The notes: generated from the letters alone by a model not told the origin. Counted from the first letter of the stretch, positions 35,437-47,994 are shown. The stretch: DNA of 64,000 nucleotides from Culex pipiens pallens (GCF_016801865.2 NC_068938.1:211137734-211201733), one strand, 5' to 3'. Program-made: numbers and translations.

Positions 35437-35736
35437 GTGCTGCATGCTTTTGGCAGGCATGCGTTACGGCGTTACGTTTGCGATATCGAAAATCACCGTT
35501 TGCGATATTGGAAGCAATGCTTCCTGCTGACGGGTGTAAACGGAGGTTTGCGATTGGTAGAGCAAATCGGAAGCAAAGTTTGCGATTCCGCAAACCGGAT
35601 TTTGTTCCGTGTGGCGAAAGATGATGGAGGAGCTGTCGGAGATCCGAAACAAGAACCTACCCGAAAGGCCACAGGGAAGCAGGATGCTTACGCCAAAAAG
35701 AGGATTTCCTTGGAGGGAATCATTCAAATGAGCAAT
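35437..35736 (+). other. Exon-like open stretch, unidentified
   Basis: An open frame running from 35437 in which the last 65 residues look coding-like: GLRLVEQIGSKVCDSANRIL, then FRVAKDDGGAVGDP, then KQDAYAKKRISLEGIIQMSN. A splice donor GTAAGATT follows at 35737. The first part contains four spaced copies of GTTTGCGAT (between about 35478 and 35585), so part of the frame may be repeat-derived. I recognise no family. It could be an internal exon, a decayed element or chance. Confidence 0.25.
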
Positions 35737-35846
35737 GTAAGATTAGTCTTTAGGAAATTTTATAACAGTGTGATCAATTTTAATCACAGTATAAAATTAA
35801 CTTTCCATAGGAGAGCGAATTTTGTTTCATATTTATATGAGGACTA

Positions 35847-36052
35847 CACAGAAAAAAAAATGATGGTAATATTCATCAGGAAATGGTGACAGATTTTGTG
35901 GCAAAATAAATGATAAATTTTACCCCAGAAAATGATGAATTTTCATCAGTTTTTGATGAATATTCATCAGGTTCACATTTTTAAACATTTTTTATGTAAT
36001 ATTCAACCTACCAAATTTTCAACATTCCTAAATTCAACTTTTTTTTTCTGTG
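35847..36052 (-). mobile_element. MITE with CACAGAAAAAAA ends, copy 2
   Basis: The reverse complement of the element at 24257-24476: it starts CACAGAAAAAAAAATGATGG and ends AACTTTTTTTTTCTGTG. It keeps the GATGAATATTCATC palindrome and the CATTTTCTGGGGTAAAATT phrase (as complement). It lies about 1 kb beyond the far side of the satellite from copy 1. Confidence 0.75.
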
Positions 36053-37762
36053 TGGTCAACAGCTATAAAGTCAACTTCGTTCGTTACAAGAAATAAAACA
36101 CTTTGGTTTTTTGTTTTTTGTTTTGCATTGGATATTCAATGAATTACAAATTCCAGTAGGGGAACTATACCCTTTTTCAGCCTATTTCTATTGTCGGCCT
36201 ATCAGCACTTTGATCATGAAAAACAGCTTTCATAAAGTGTTTTTGACTGTTCCAAAGCATTAAATAGCTCAAATAAAAGTGAGCAAGCAACTCTCCATTG
36301 TTGATACATCTGAAAATGTTGATTTATTAGCGGAAAATGGCAAAAGTGATGGGAATCGGTCGAACGGTTTAATGTGATTAAAATGGGTATATCTCCCATA
36401 TGATTCAAATTAAATAAGCCTTTTAAAACTATATTTTTTTAAATATTTTTATATTCCATGACCAGAAAAGCTATATTTTTTTTGCAGATGTCTGAAAAAC
36501 AAAAAGCGACGTCAAATAAAATGATACCAGTCATGTTTAATTTTTGATAAGTTTTAAATTGCATGTTCAATATAGAAAATATTTTACAAACTATCTTTAA
36601 ATCACTACCACCTGGAGAAAATCGGAACTACAGTCTCTATTTTTTTCTCAAACCTCTCCGATTTAAATGAAACCTTCTTAGAAATGTTATCCTACGCTGA
36701 TGTTAGCTAGTTTTGTGAATATAGAGCCAGTTTCACTCGATAATGACATTTGAGAAGGGCGTGTCTTTTAAATCTTATTGTAATTCGTAATTTAAATATA
36801 GCTGTTTCTCGCAGCCGTTGCATCGTATCCAAAAGTTGTCAGAGACAAACTTGTAGGAAACTTGACGGGCTTTCCGAAAAAAATACACCAAACGAAAACC
36901 ACACGTGATTTTTCTGATATATTTTGATTTTTTAGTTTAAAAGTCAAATTTGAAGGTGAACCAACGATTTTCTTCGTTCATTTTTTTTTTTGTAAAAATA
37001 GCCTTAGATGTTACAAAAAGACTCACGAAAAATGCAGGATGGAGCAACTCACTAAAAAAAATACAAAAATCATTTACTGAAATTGTTTTTTAAGTGCTCT
37101 AAACCTCAATATTTTGAAAAATCGAATACGGGAATCGATTCTCCAGACAATTTGACATAAAAGTCTTCATATAGACCATTTTTTTTGTTTTCGATTAATG
37201 AAATTCCCGGCACAAACAATAAAAAATCCCGGAATTTGAGAATTCCCACTTTTGTAAAAATCCCGGGATTTTTGTACCGAGAATTCCCGGAATGGACGCA
37301 CTAAATAAATTTTCTCAAAAAAAAAAACACATTTAAAAAAATCAAAACTTTGCAGTTACATTTTGATCCGTACTTCTCTATGGCCCCAAAAATATGGGCT
37401 TTGTGAATATTGCGACACACTCAGATTTATCTGCCAAACCACAGAACTACTTATTATGGAACAAAAATAAATTCTGCAGAGTTCTGCTCAAAAATCAAAT
37501 CTGAGTGTCTAGTATGAACCTTTTTTTTTCATTTTTACCTTTTAACCCATTTACCCAAAACCCATTCACATAGATTTTTGTAATGTAATTGTAATTAATG
37601 TTATTGATGAAATTGTGTATTTCAAATGACATTCAAGTTAAAAGATTAGAAAAGTAAACTTAACAAAAAAAAAGTTGAAATGTTTTGTTCAAAACCTTTT
37701 TCAATTTCAAATGTTTTCTTGATGATCTGGAACATCCTGGCAAATTAAATAACGAAATTTAC
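36053..37762. other. AT-rich sequence, no gene identified
   Basis: No supported gene or RNA. A clustered set of CCCGG words (37205-37295, AATTCCCGG and TCCCGGGATT) gives a short imperfect tandem or palindromic patch. The rest is AT-rich with many stops. Confidence 0.5.
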
Positions 37763-39596
37763 AAAGGAGAATGGGCAAATTTGGTCCAAGGATGTACACA
37801 AACGGGACCAACTTTTTTCGAAAGATCTCGCCGATACATGAAAAAAAGTCTTCTGGACCAACTCTCTAAACCCCGGGGTTCAAAAGTTACAAGTTGTTGA
37901 AGTTTGAGCATTTTGGGTTGAAATGTACAAAAAATCGTATTTTTGCTATTTCTAAAATCATTCATAAAATCTCTGTTTCATTATGGATTTCGATTTTCTT
38001 GACTTCATTCGACGCGTATCAGCAAAAACTATGAGTTCTGATATGTCTTAGCATGATTGAAACATGATTTCTCTTGTTTTTATCCGTTTGAACCGTTTGT
38101 GCAAGAGGCATCCCATAGAAACAAGTCGAAACTTCAAGGTTTTGAAACCGGATCCGACCCAGACTGCTTCAGTGAGTATGGAAGGCTTCAGTGCAATGTT
38201 GTAACAACTTATTGGGATGGTCTGAGTCATCCGAGAACTCCTTGGAGTTAAGACCGGTGAGTCTACCGCCGTAACAAGCAAGATGTCGGCGGTTTTTGAC
38301 CACGGATCATACCCGCATGGCTTCAGTGAGTATGGTAGACTACTATTCTGATGTGTTGGAGTGTCCTGGGTCCTTCTAGGACTCCCTGGAGTTAAGATCT
38401 GTGGGTCTACTACCGTAACAAGCAAAATGTCGACCGGTTTTGACAACGGAACATACCCGCATAGCTTCAGTGAGTGTGGTAGACTACTTTGCTAATGTGT
38501 TAGGATGTCTTGGGTCATCCAAGGACTCCCTGGAGTTATGATCTGTAGGTCTACGGCTGTTACAAGGACTCCCTTGAATGGTCCAGAACATCCCAACTCA
38601 ACAGCAAATACAGTCTGCCATACTCACTGAATCTTTGCGGTTATGATGCGCGGCTAAAAATCATCGACCATTTTCTTGTTACAGTGACCCAAATATCTAA
38701 ACTCCAGGGAGTCCTAGCAGTCTACCATACTGTCTGAAGCTATGCGTGTATGTTCCGGGGTCAAAAATCGTCAACCTCTTGCTTGTTACGGATGTAGCTC
38801 CACAGATCATAACTCCAGGGAGTCCTTGGATGACCCAAGACATCCTAACACATTAGCAAAGTAGTCTACCACACTCACTGAAGCTATGCGGGTATGTTCC
38901 GTTGTCAAAACCGGTCGACATTTTGCTTGTTACGGTAGTAGACCCACAGATCTTAACTCTAGGGAGTCCTAGGAGAACCCAGGACACTCCAACACATCAG
39001 CATAGTAGTCTACCATACTCACTAAAGCCGTGCGGGTATGATCCGTGGTCAAAAACCGCCGACATCTTGCTTGTTACGGCGGTAGACTCACCGGTCTTAA
39101 CTCCAAGGAGTTCTCGGATGACTCAGACCATCCCAATAAGTTGTTACAACATTGCACTGAAGCCTTCCATACTCACTGAAGCAGTCTGGGTCGGATCCGG
39201 TTTCAAAACCTTGAAGTTTCGACTTGTTTCTATGGGATGCCTCTTGCACAAACGGTTCAAACGGATAAAAACAAGAGAAATCATGTTTCAATCATGCTAA
39301 GACATATCAGAACTCATAGTTTTTGCTGATACGCGTCGAATGAAGTCAAGAAAATCGAAATCCATAATGAAACAGAGATTTTATGAATGATTTTAGAAAT
39401 AGCAAAAATACGATTTTTTGTACATTTTAACCCAAAATGCTCAAACTTCAACAACTTGTAACTTTTGAACCCCGGGGTTTGGAGAGTTGGTTCAGAAGAC
39501 TTTTTTTCATGCCTCGGCGAGATCTGTCGAAAAAAGTTGTTCCCGTTCGTGTACATCCTTGGACCAGCTCCCATACAAATTTGCCCATTCTCCTTT
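37763..39596. mobile_element. Foldback element with arms of about 0.8 kb
   Basis: The segment from 37763 (AAAGGAGAATGGGCAAATTT) is repeated as its reverse complement ending at 39596, and the match continues inward to about 38567 on the left and 38785 on the right. I noticed only scattered substitutions plus one 10-bp difference near the outer edge. Both arms carry the same 132-codon frame (38048-38446 minus, 38902-39300 plus), which is repeat sequence and not a known protein. The inner parts of the arms consist of units of about 145-155 bp, marked by CTTCAGTGAGTATGG and AACTCCAGGGAGTCC: three in one orientation, then about five in the other. The central 220 bp are diverged units of the same family. 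No target duplication is clear. A transcript across it would fold into a hairpin of about 800 bp. Confidence 0.85.
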
Positions 39597-39888
39597 GACG
39601 TTTAGCAGCAGCAAAGGTTAGCAAACAAAGTACATACGTTAATTTTTCGATGATTTTAACCTAAATTTGCGAAGGTCTGCACACAGTTGCGTGCGCGTGT
39701 GCCCCCTTCGCAAAATCCTCGCAATTCATAAATATTGCAACACAAATAATAAAAATAAACAAATTTTACCAGTCAATTTTGCACTTTTCTACTCTACCCT
39801 CTTTCTCTCTCTCTCTCTATCACTTTTGTTCTGCTTGCTTTAGATGTGGTTATGAACCCTGCGAATTTGTGCGTGAAACAGAACATTT
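39597..39888. other. Unique-looking flank with CT run
   Basis: Unremarkable AT-rich sequence containing a short CT microsatellite (about 39799-39819). No gene. Confidence 0.5.
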
Positions 39889-39991
39889 CTGGAGCAACAT
39901 TTGAAAGGGGCGGTACGACATTACTCTCTTCCATTACTCTCTTCCTATTTAAACGCGTATGATGAAAGGCCCTTTTCAAATGTTGCTCCAG
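39889..39991. mobile_element. 103-bp miniature element with 22-23-bp inverted termini
   Basis: CTGGAGCAACATTTGAAAGG at 39889 onward is the near-perfect inverse of 39969-39991 (complement CTGGAGCAACATTTGAAAAG). ATTT flanks both ends (39885-39888 and 39992-39995) and could be a 4-bp target duplication, though it is low-complexity. The interior holds two copies of ATTACTCTCTTCC. Confidence 0.55.
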
Positions 39992-40779
39992 ATTTTCCCT
40001 TGAAAAGCCAGCTCAAGAGCTCACACATGCATGGTTAATGTAGACAAACCAATCGTCAATAGGGTTGGTAATCGCACTGTGGGGAAAAACCTGCTCGGAG
40101 TGAATTTTGCGCAAAAGCCTTGCCCCCAACTCTATTCTTAGTGGAGCACTCTAAATCGCATCCATCATTGGCATGTTTCCAAACATTTTGAACTGACGAT
40201 AATAATTTTCACCAAAAGTCGGTGAAAAAACACACTCATTCAACCGAGCAAGCAACAAAATAGAGTTATGCTGCTCAAAAAGGGGTTGCTCACTTGGTTT
40301 GAACGTACAAATCACAGGCACAATAAACGAGATGATTTTTGGGAACAGAAAAAAAAGCAAATAACTGTTGGAAATAACGAACACATAAGGGGAAGGTGCT
40401 TGATTTGATGGGATTTTTGTTTACAGTTGTGAAATGTGGGAGGGAGTATGCAAAGTAAAAATCGCAAAAAGGGTTTGCACAGCTCGTGCGAGCAAAATTA
40501 ATAATTTAATTGTTTGGCACACTTGGACTGGCGGTGGTGGGAGTTGATGGATTGGCATGAAAAAAATGAATTTTGAAAAGGAATCAGTTTTTGACTTCAA
40601 TGAGTGTTTGGAAAGCTCACTTACAACGTGGTTCTGAACCTAAAAGCAAAAAAAAACATACTCAACAATACATTATTTTACATTGTTACATGAAGTTTTA
40701 TGTAATTTTAAACGTCGAATTAAGAACATAAGAATGCTCATATTGACTTGATTTTTTTTCTCTTCTACAATCTGATAGC
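39992..40779. other. Sequence without recognised features
   Basis: Short frames only (77 codons on the minus strand at 40151-40384, no domain). No repeats noted. Confidence 0.45.
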
Positions 40780-41150
40780 CGCAGGCGCAGTCTTCTCCTT
40801 GGGTTTGAATCCAGTCCCATCTGCCGATCGGATGAGGAAGTAAAATGTCGGCCCGGCCTTGGTTGTTAGGCCGTTAAGTCATTCCAGGTGTAGGAGTCGT
40901 CTCCATGCAATAAGTACAAACAACACACCAAACCAAGCCTACTCCGGTGGAATCGCTGGCGGCGGTTGGACTCGCAATCCAAGGGTCGTCAGTTCAAACA
41001 CTGGGGTGGAAGGTTCCTTGGAGTAGAAAGAGGTTTGGTTGCTCTCCCCATTCAAGCCTTCGGACTCCTAGGTTCGAGCAGAAACTTGCAATAGAGACCA
41101 CAAAAGACCCGGGGGTCGTTAATGTGGATGGTTTGATTTGATTGAATCCA
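40780..41150 (+). mobile_element. Twin-type dimeric SINE, plus strand
   Basis: The first monomer is degenerate at its start (GATAGCCGCAGGCGCAG) with the B-box-like GGGTTTGAATCC. The spacer CGGCCCGGCC...TCCAGGTGTAGGAGTCGTC matches the complement of the copy at 1738-2152. The second monomer is TGGAATCGCTGGCGGCGGTT with CAGTTCAAACAC. The end GACCACAAAAGACCCGGGGG places it with the SINE at 17759-18029. The tail is TTTGATTTGATTG. I could not fix a target duplication, so the ends are approximate. Confidence 0.8.
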
Positions 41151-42563
41151 GTCAGTTGAACTTTTTTTTCTTTGTAGGGTTGTTTTGTGAATGGTTTTCA
41201 GCGCAACCCAACCAATCCGTCAAAATTTAATGTATATCTTTAGTACAATTTGTTACATATAAACGAGCTTTCATCTTTTCCGATGAAATCACAAATTTCA
41301 TCCAAAAGAACGCACTAACTGATCGAAAGCCCGACGTAAAAATCGGGTTGAATATTAAAACATAGTTCGCACACACAAACACACATACTAGCTCTCGCAC
41401 TGCTGAAATGGATTTTCGTAAATATTTGAACAGTTGCCAGGTTTTCCGGGCTTTTCACCACCAAGTTCTCTTCGCTTTCTCATCGACTCCACACTGAGTT
41501 GGACTAGCAGCAGCAGCAGTTTGGGGGAACACGTCGACTGCAACTGCAAATATGCATCCAAGTGACCCATGAATGATGTATGAGCGTCCGGTTTTTAAAC
41601 CATAGTTTTAGTACCTACAACAACAACGAGTAAAATAAACGCACCCAGCAAGCCATGCTCGAACGAAGTGTGTAAGAGTGTGCCGTTGTGCATTCGTTTT
41701 GTGTTGTAGTTGGCCATGTTTGACTAAGAGAGTCAGATTAAAAATTATATCCTGGCCAACCTCCGGGTGCAGTCAGTGGGACTTGGCCAAGGGATTTCAA
41801 CTTTTTGCGTGCTCTAAAACTGAAATCCGAAATAGATTACTGTTTCCAGGAAAGTATGAATATTGCAAGGTTGGTTTGCATTTTCAAGTGGATTTTATTG
41901 GTGGAAAACTAATTCGTATGAAATCTAAAAGTTCCACTGGCTAAAAACAATTCAACTTTGCAATCCGATTTAATTTTGAAATAAAAAAAAAGCATTTAGG
42001 AACCACAGAGACCAAGAAAATTGGCGCCAAAAAGATACACCTCACACACCACAACAGTTGATTTTCCTCTTCGATTTTGCATCCTTTCAAGGGCCCTGGT
42101 ACAAGGACATCTGCATTGCAGGAAAGTCTCAACAACGGAAGCAGCAACAGCACTTTATGACACACGACAAATACATTGATTGGGTACAAGTTTGCTGGTA
42201 CCTAGAAGGTTGGATCTTCCGGGAAACTGCTGGGTCCTTAAGGATTAAAAAAATGAAAACATTTTACATTTTTATAAAATGCTTTCAAAAAATCCACATT
42301 TTTCAAATTTTTAACAACATAATCGTTTGGAAAATATGGAAGGAAAAAAATTACATCAAATTAATTTGCATAAAAGTTGTTCCACCGCGCACCACCACTA
42401 CGATCGTGTATCGTAAATTAATAATTCATTAGCGGCGCAAACGATTAGCTACCGTAACAAGACTTTATCATGATTGATTGTGGGGGTTGTCAAACACAAC
42501 AAGGTTTTTTGCGTAACATGTAAAATATACTTGTTGCAGCGAAAGGGGCATTCTTTAGAGGAA

Positions 42564-42604
<41 letters not shown>

Positions 42605-43551
42605 GTGAGATAGACTTTTTTTTTAAAGAATACACTAGGTTATTCTTTTAGAAATGCTATACAAGATTTTTTTATCAAAACATTAATAAAATATTTTATC
42701 ACTTGGAATAAATTATTTATCAGACTTTGCCTGCTACAAATTTATCATAGTTTAAACAGTTGTTTCGATTGTTTTGCCAGTTGTTTTCAAATGACGAAGT
42801 TCAAGAAACTGAAAAAATATTCATATGTGATACAACCATAATTTTTTTTAATGTTAAACATTCTGATAGGTTTTGTGAAACATTTGTATAAGTGTCGTAG
42901 AAATTTTCATAGACATTTTAAACTAATTAGAATAAAGCCCAACTAAGCTCTAGCAGGATTGTTTTTGGAAGAGTTTGTACTAACAGAAATATGGTGATTC
43001 AGTAAATCTAACTCTATGGGTTTTTTTAGATTTTGTCAACTTTGTCGAACTCATCAAAAATTTTCTCTCATTTTATCATTACATTTTATTAAAAGTATCC
43101 CAGCAAACCTATAAAAATACTTTTTAAAAGAGCAATTCACTATTCATTGTTAGAGAAAAGCGTCGTTTGGTGCACTTTCAGAGTTCCGAAAACAAGCGTT
43201 TTCGTTTTTGAAAAAATATTTATGTTTTAACTATCAATTGCTGAAAAAATCTTCGTGTAATTTTTAACTCAAGATGCTTTCCATAAAATTAGTCGTAAAA
43301 AGAGAAGATTTCAAGACACAATTTTAGAGGCTTGGACAAAGTGGTTTGGATTATGTCCAACACATTTTTTTGAAATAGAGAAAGATAAAAAGTGCTGGAT
43401 CGATAAATTTTTTAAAGCAGCCCAATCGTGAATGATCTCAATTTTCAACCAAGCAAAAAGTTGCTTGTCTCTATTAGCAGCAGCTCTTCCAAAAACTTAC
43501 ACCAATAGAATGAGAATGAGTTAATGATGACGATTTGTTATACTTAACAGG
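41151..43551. other. Unique-looking sequence with GA microsatellite, no gene identified
   Basis: No recognisable gene. A (GA)n microsatellite of about 17 units lies at 42568-42602. Open frames on both strands at 41388-42432 are short and overlap in antisense. Nothing else is supported. Confidence 0.45.
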
Positions 43552-43559
43552 CACTACAT

Positions 43560-44612
43560 CAGGGGTGCTCAACCTTTTGGCCCTGCGGGCCAGATCTGAT
43601 GTTTCTGAAGCATTGGCGGGCCGGAACTAATATTTGATAAAAGTTGAAGAAGTTAACACATTTTTGTTCAATTTTAATTATTGGGTTCTTTTGAAAAAAA
43701 TAAATAAAAGAACTAGTGTTGCAAATAAGATTCCTAAATCTTTTAAGAATGAAAAACAAAGATAACATTCAAAAATGAGTTTATTGGACTTATTTTAATT
43801 TTTGTTTGTTTAAAATTGTTAAGTCATTGTTTTTAACGATTGCAATTTTTTATTTAAAAAAAAACATTCAAATTTCAATGGTCGTTGCTATTTTTTAAGT
43901 TTAACTTCCTCAACACTACGATATCAAAAATCAAGACATGATAAAATTTATTCAAGCGAGATTTGGATTCTAATATCTCTTTAAAAAGCTTAACTTAAAA
44001 AGATTAAAAAATATGTATTCAAACATTTTCAATTCGTTATTGTCGAAATGTAAGGTTTATGAAAAAATATATTTTTGCTCCCTTATTTCATGCTCCATTT
44101 TGAGACATTATTTTTATATTTTTAAAATATTGGCAGCGATCTATTCCCAGTATGAATAATTAGAAGCCTTTTTAAGCTTCATTAAAAAAACTTTATCACT
44201 GAAAAGTTGTTCTGAAAAAAATCATTAGCTTTGGCTTAAATATTTATTTAAAAAAAATGGAAAATAAAACAAAAACTTCGATTTGAAGTAAACACAGTAA
44301 GAACCGAAAGAAATTTAAATTTAATGTTTTTTTGTACATTTTTTGACAACAATTCAAGTTTTTTCATAAATTTCACAATTTTACGAAATGGATAATTTTG
44401 TTTTCTTGCCAAATTTTTCAGTTTGGAAATATCGATTTAGAAATCATAAAAATTTAATTAAGTGTTGTTATAATATTATAAAATTTGATCTTAAGATTAT
44501 TTTTTTAATTCAGACAATCAATTTATTTATTTAATATTTTATGAACAGCCTTAAGGGCCGGTCATAGAGTTATTTTGAAAAGCCGTCGTGGGCCGGATGT
44601 TGGTCAGGCCTG
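43560..44612. mobile_element. hAT-type non-autonomous element, copy 2
   Basis: Ends CAGGGGTGCTCAACC and GTTGGTCAGGCCTG are inverted-repeat related. The 8-bp duplication CACTACAT lies at 43552-43559 and 44613-44620. The terminal regions carry GGCCCTGCGGGCCAGATCTG (left) and CGTCGTGGGCCGG (right), shared with 9225-13489 and with 58817-59954 (reverse). The interior is AT-rich and codes for nothing. Confidence 0.88.
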
Positions 44613-44620
44613 CACTACAT

Positions 44621-46202
44621 GATGCTTTAAACCGATTTTGGAAATTTGCATCCATTTCCAGGAAATCGCAAAACACATTTGTGACAAGACGAATTTTTCA
44701 TCAAAATGATGACAAGGCACGCAAATTGTTGTCAAATTTGGAAATTTTTTCTTACTTTTTTAAAAATCAATTCCACCTTTTGCTTTTGAAAATTCACTGA
44801 CTTAGTTGGTTAAGTATTTTTGAAAATACTCTCTCAAAAGGTCAAACAATGAGAAATAAAAATGTGCTGATTTTAAATAATAATTTTGAAATTTGTTATC
44901 GAGAAAAAAATATCACCATATTGCAGATCAATATTCAATCTGTTACATTTGAAAGCGCTTTCTTAAATAAGATTATGGCTGAGACGTTTCTGAATACCTT
45001 TCCAGAAGGATTGATTGAGCAGCACTACTTCTAACGATAGGCTTTTGTCGAAGCTTTGCTCGTTTCGCGGATGGATCTCAGACGATTGTATGGAAAGAAT
45101 GCTTGCCTGATTTGGTATTCAAGCAGATGTTGAAATTTGTTGGCTGCTCTCTTTCAAAATTGTATCTTAAAAAAAAACTTCAAAATCAAATTGGCGCATA
45201 AAATGCTTACATTTTCTATCAATTTAAATTCCATCCTCAATGTCATATTGAAACATGGGAAACCTTGAAAACTTACTACCTCCTGTCTAATGAACGCTGT
45301 GTTAAAAAAACGCAAAATCGTTAAACTTTTCCTTTTTCTTACCATTGTGGAACTCAGAACTAATGCCACCTGTGCAGATTTCGTTTATTTTTTGTGGAAA
45401 GAAAGGTTTCATTTTTGTTTGACAAGGGCCACCGGAAGAATCTTTTTTCCTGAAGGCGTAGCAACTTTTTCATGGTGTTGAGGGTCATTTGTGAAGCTTA
45501 ACTTTTTTATTTTGAGAAATTTTTTTTTTGATCTCATATTTAAAATTTAGACGTATAGTGTAATTTTTACTGAAATTTTTATAAAACAAATTTCAACAAT
45601 CACAATTTTGCCCCAGTTGTTGGCAACAAAAGTAAAACTTTTTTTGAACTAGATTACCAGGTTGGCACGTGAATGCCGATGAATGGATTTTTTTGAGTTT
45701 TTCTTTTTTTTAGTCTGTTATTTGTTCTTGCTCCAATTTAGAAACTTTTCCTTCCACCCAGCCTTTTCACGTGAACAGTTGATTGAAATTCCACTTACAT
45801 AATCCCCTGACCTAGCCCAATCAAATCGAACCGAATTTCATGCGGGTGTGAGTTACGGAGTTGCGGTTTGTGGATTTCTTTTAGCGTGAAAAATATTTCG
45901 TGTAAATTTCAAAATGTGTGAAAATAGGTTAATATTTTTATGATTTGAAATGTTTGCTTGATTTTTTTTTTTTGACATTGATGTTGTTTAACACAAACTG
46001 ACACAATACATTAGCGATTCACGCCATGTAGTGCCACAAATCTGACAGACTGAATTAATTAAATTTTGCATAAATATCCGCATCCGGTTCGGTGTGTGTG
46101 TGGTATTTGCGATTCGTGCCAATTTTCCATAAACATGTCAAACTGCGTCATCAATAACCGGAAGCTGCGCCTCCTACTGCCATCACTGCTTTAAATATTG
46201 CA
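44621..46202. other. AT-rich sequence, no gene identified
   Basis: No supported frames. Scattered small frames of 61-71 codons lack domains. Nothing repetitive noticed apart from A and T runs. Confidence 0.45.
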
Positions 46203-46267
46203 AAGTGACGTAAGCACCACTTTTAAACATTAAACCAGAAACAAAACTAATGTCGCTTACGTCACTT
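46203..46267. repeat. Short inverted repeat carrying two CRE-like sites
   Basis: AAGTGACGTAAGC at 46203-46215 is the exact inverse of 46255-46267. Each arm contains TGACGTAA, close to the CREB/ATF-type site. The whole is 65 bp and could be a very small MITE or a regulatory pair. No adjacent gene supports the second idea. Confidence 0.5.
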
Positions 46268-47994
46268 AGTATGATTTGAGCGGATCAGAAGCAACTTTAT
46301 TTTTTTATTGTGAATTGTTATGCAATACCTAAAGCCCATAAATGGGGTAATTAGGGCCAATGCAATTGTCTATTCTGTGCGAGGAATGAAGCGTAAATCT
46401 GCACAGGAAAAAATGTGTTTCTGTATCAATTTTCATATGAGAGAGTGTCAGAAAAAAAAACGCATGCAACGTGTTGTAATTAATTGATTGAAAGCTTGCC
46501 AATTTGAAATGGTATCCTACAACTGCAGGTAATTGTTGAATGTGTGATGATTTATTTATTTGTCAGAATAATGAAGAACTTAAGTGGCTAAATTAAAAAA
46601 GAACAAACCAATTCAATTCATAGTTGATTATTGCTAATGTGTATCAAGGGTCAACTTTGAATTATTAGTTTGAGTCACTTTCCAACCAACCCAAAGGAAT
46701 CTGAGTTAAACCAAAGTTCAATAGAAGAATTTTATTAAATTTTCCAACCCAATGGAATGCAACAAACCAAAAATTGTAGGTTATAGTGGATTTTGATATC
46801 CAAATTTATTGAAATTCCAGCAAGGCTCGCGTCTTCTCAACCGCAGGTGATTTGGCCAAACATTGGAAAGAAGGGGGTGCTGGCTACTGTCGCAGCATAG
46901 ACGCGTCATAAAATTTAATATTTTGCGGTAATTTAATAAAATTAATTGTGCAAATTGTGCGAATGAAATTCAATTACGCAGCCAGCCGCGAGCAACTGCT
47001 CACCCCTCCCAGCCACTAGAAGTCGTCGAGTCCCCCTCAAACCCAAAAATCCTCCGGCCATGTGACATTCTGCAGACTGAGCCGAGTTGGGGGGGGGGCA
47101 TGAAAAGTGTCGCAAATGACAGAATTGCAGAACTCTGACTCAGTCTGCAATGGGAGGAAGAAAGGAAAACGGAAGGTTTGGGGTGCGCCACTTTTCCAAA
47201 TTGGAATGTGTTTTTAGAACACGCCAAATTGACGAGAGAACGAAGGGCGAATCTTCCTTTCCTCGACTGCTGCTTCTTCTTGCTAAGTGCCGAGATTCGT
47301 TTTTAAGTCCTCATTTATTTCACCCTCTCCTCGGGGGTACCAAAAATGGAAGCAGGACACTGAAGTGGGGTGGTTTTGGAACAAAACTAAAAAAAGCAAC
47401 GATTGAAAAAAAGTTTTAAAAAAATATATCTTTCAATACATAATACATGCCGTTTTAAGTTGAACTTTTCACCAGTCCAGCAATAATTTATTTACAAAAT
47501 ATAAGATTTGATGAAAAAAAAATGCATTGAAAAAACTTTTTGCTTTAGTGCCATTGGAATCCCACAAAAAAAAATTTAAATATTTTTAATCGAGCCCAAT
47601 CCAAATATTTTTTCAAAGTTTTTGTCCCTAAGCTCTAGCCGAAGTCAAGACTGGGAGAGGAAAAAACAAATAATAAAAAATGAAATAGCAAGCCATAGTC
47701 TCAAGATTTGAATGAAAAATGTTTTAAAATGCATTTTACGTCGAAATATTTTGAAAAAATCGAATGATTTTTAAATAAACCCAAACATGATTAAAAATGA
47801 TTCTAAAAGCTTAGGAATGCATTTAAAATTGTTTTCAGGTGATTTCACTTGAATATCCTTTCAAATTATATATGTTTTTTAATTTTTTGATTTGCCTCCT
47901 GATTCCTGATTTTTTTCAAATGAATTCTAAATTCCATTCCATTCTATTTCAATTTAAATGAATTCCAAACATGTTTTTTGCATTTCGCTCAATT
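46268..47994. other. Unique-looking sequence, no gene identified
   Basis: The GC content rises at about 46800-47400, where overlapping sense and antisense frames (75 codons minus, 89 plus) occur. There is no domain. A G run lies at about 47090-47097. The rest is AT-rich. Confidence 0.4.

Noticed and set aside
38048..39300. Pair of mirrored 132-codon frames
   Set aside because: They are the same repeat read in both arms of the foldback element. No recognisable domain, and unit structure explains them.
18255..39596. Shared word TTCAGTGAG in the 81-bp repeat and in the foldback units
   Set aside because: Only nine bases are common and the surrounding sequence does not align, so relationship is not supported.
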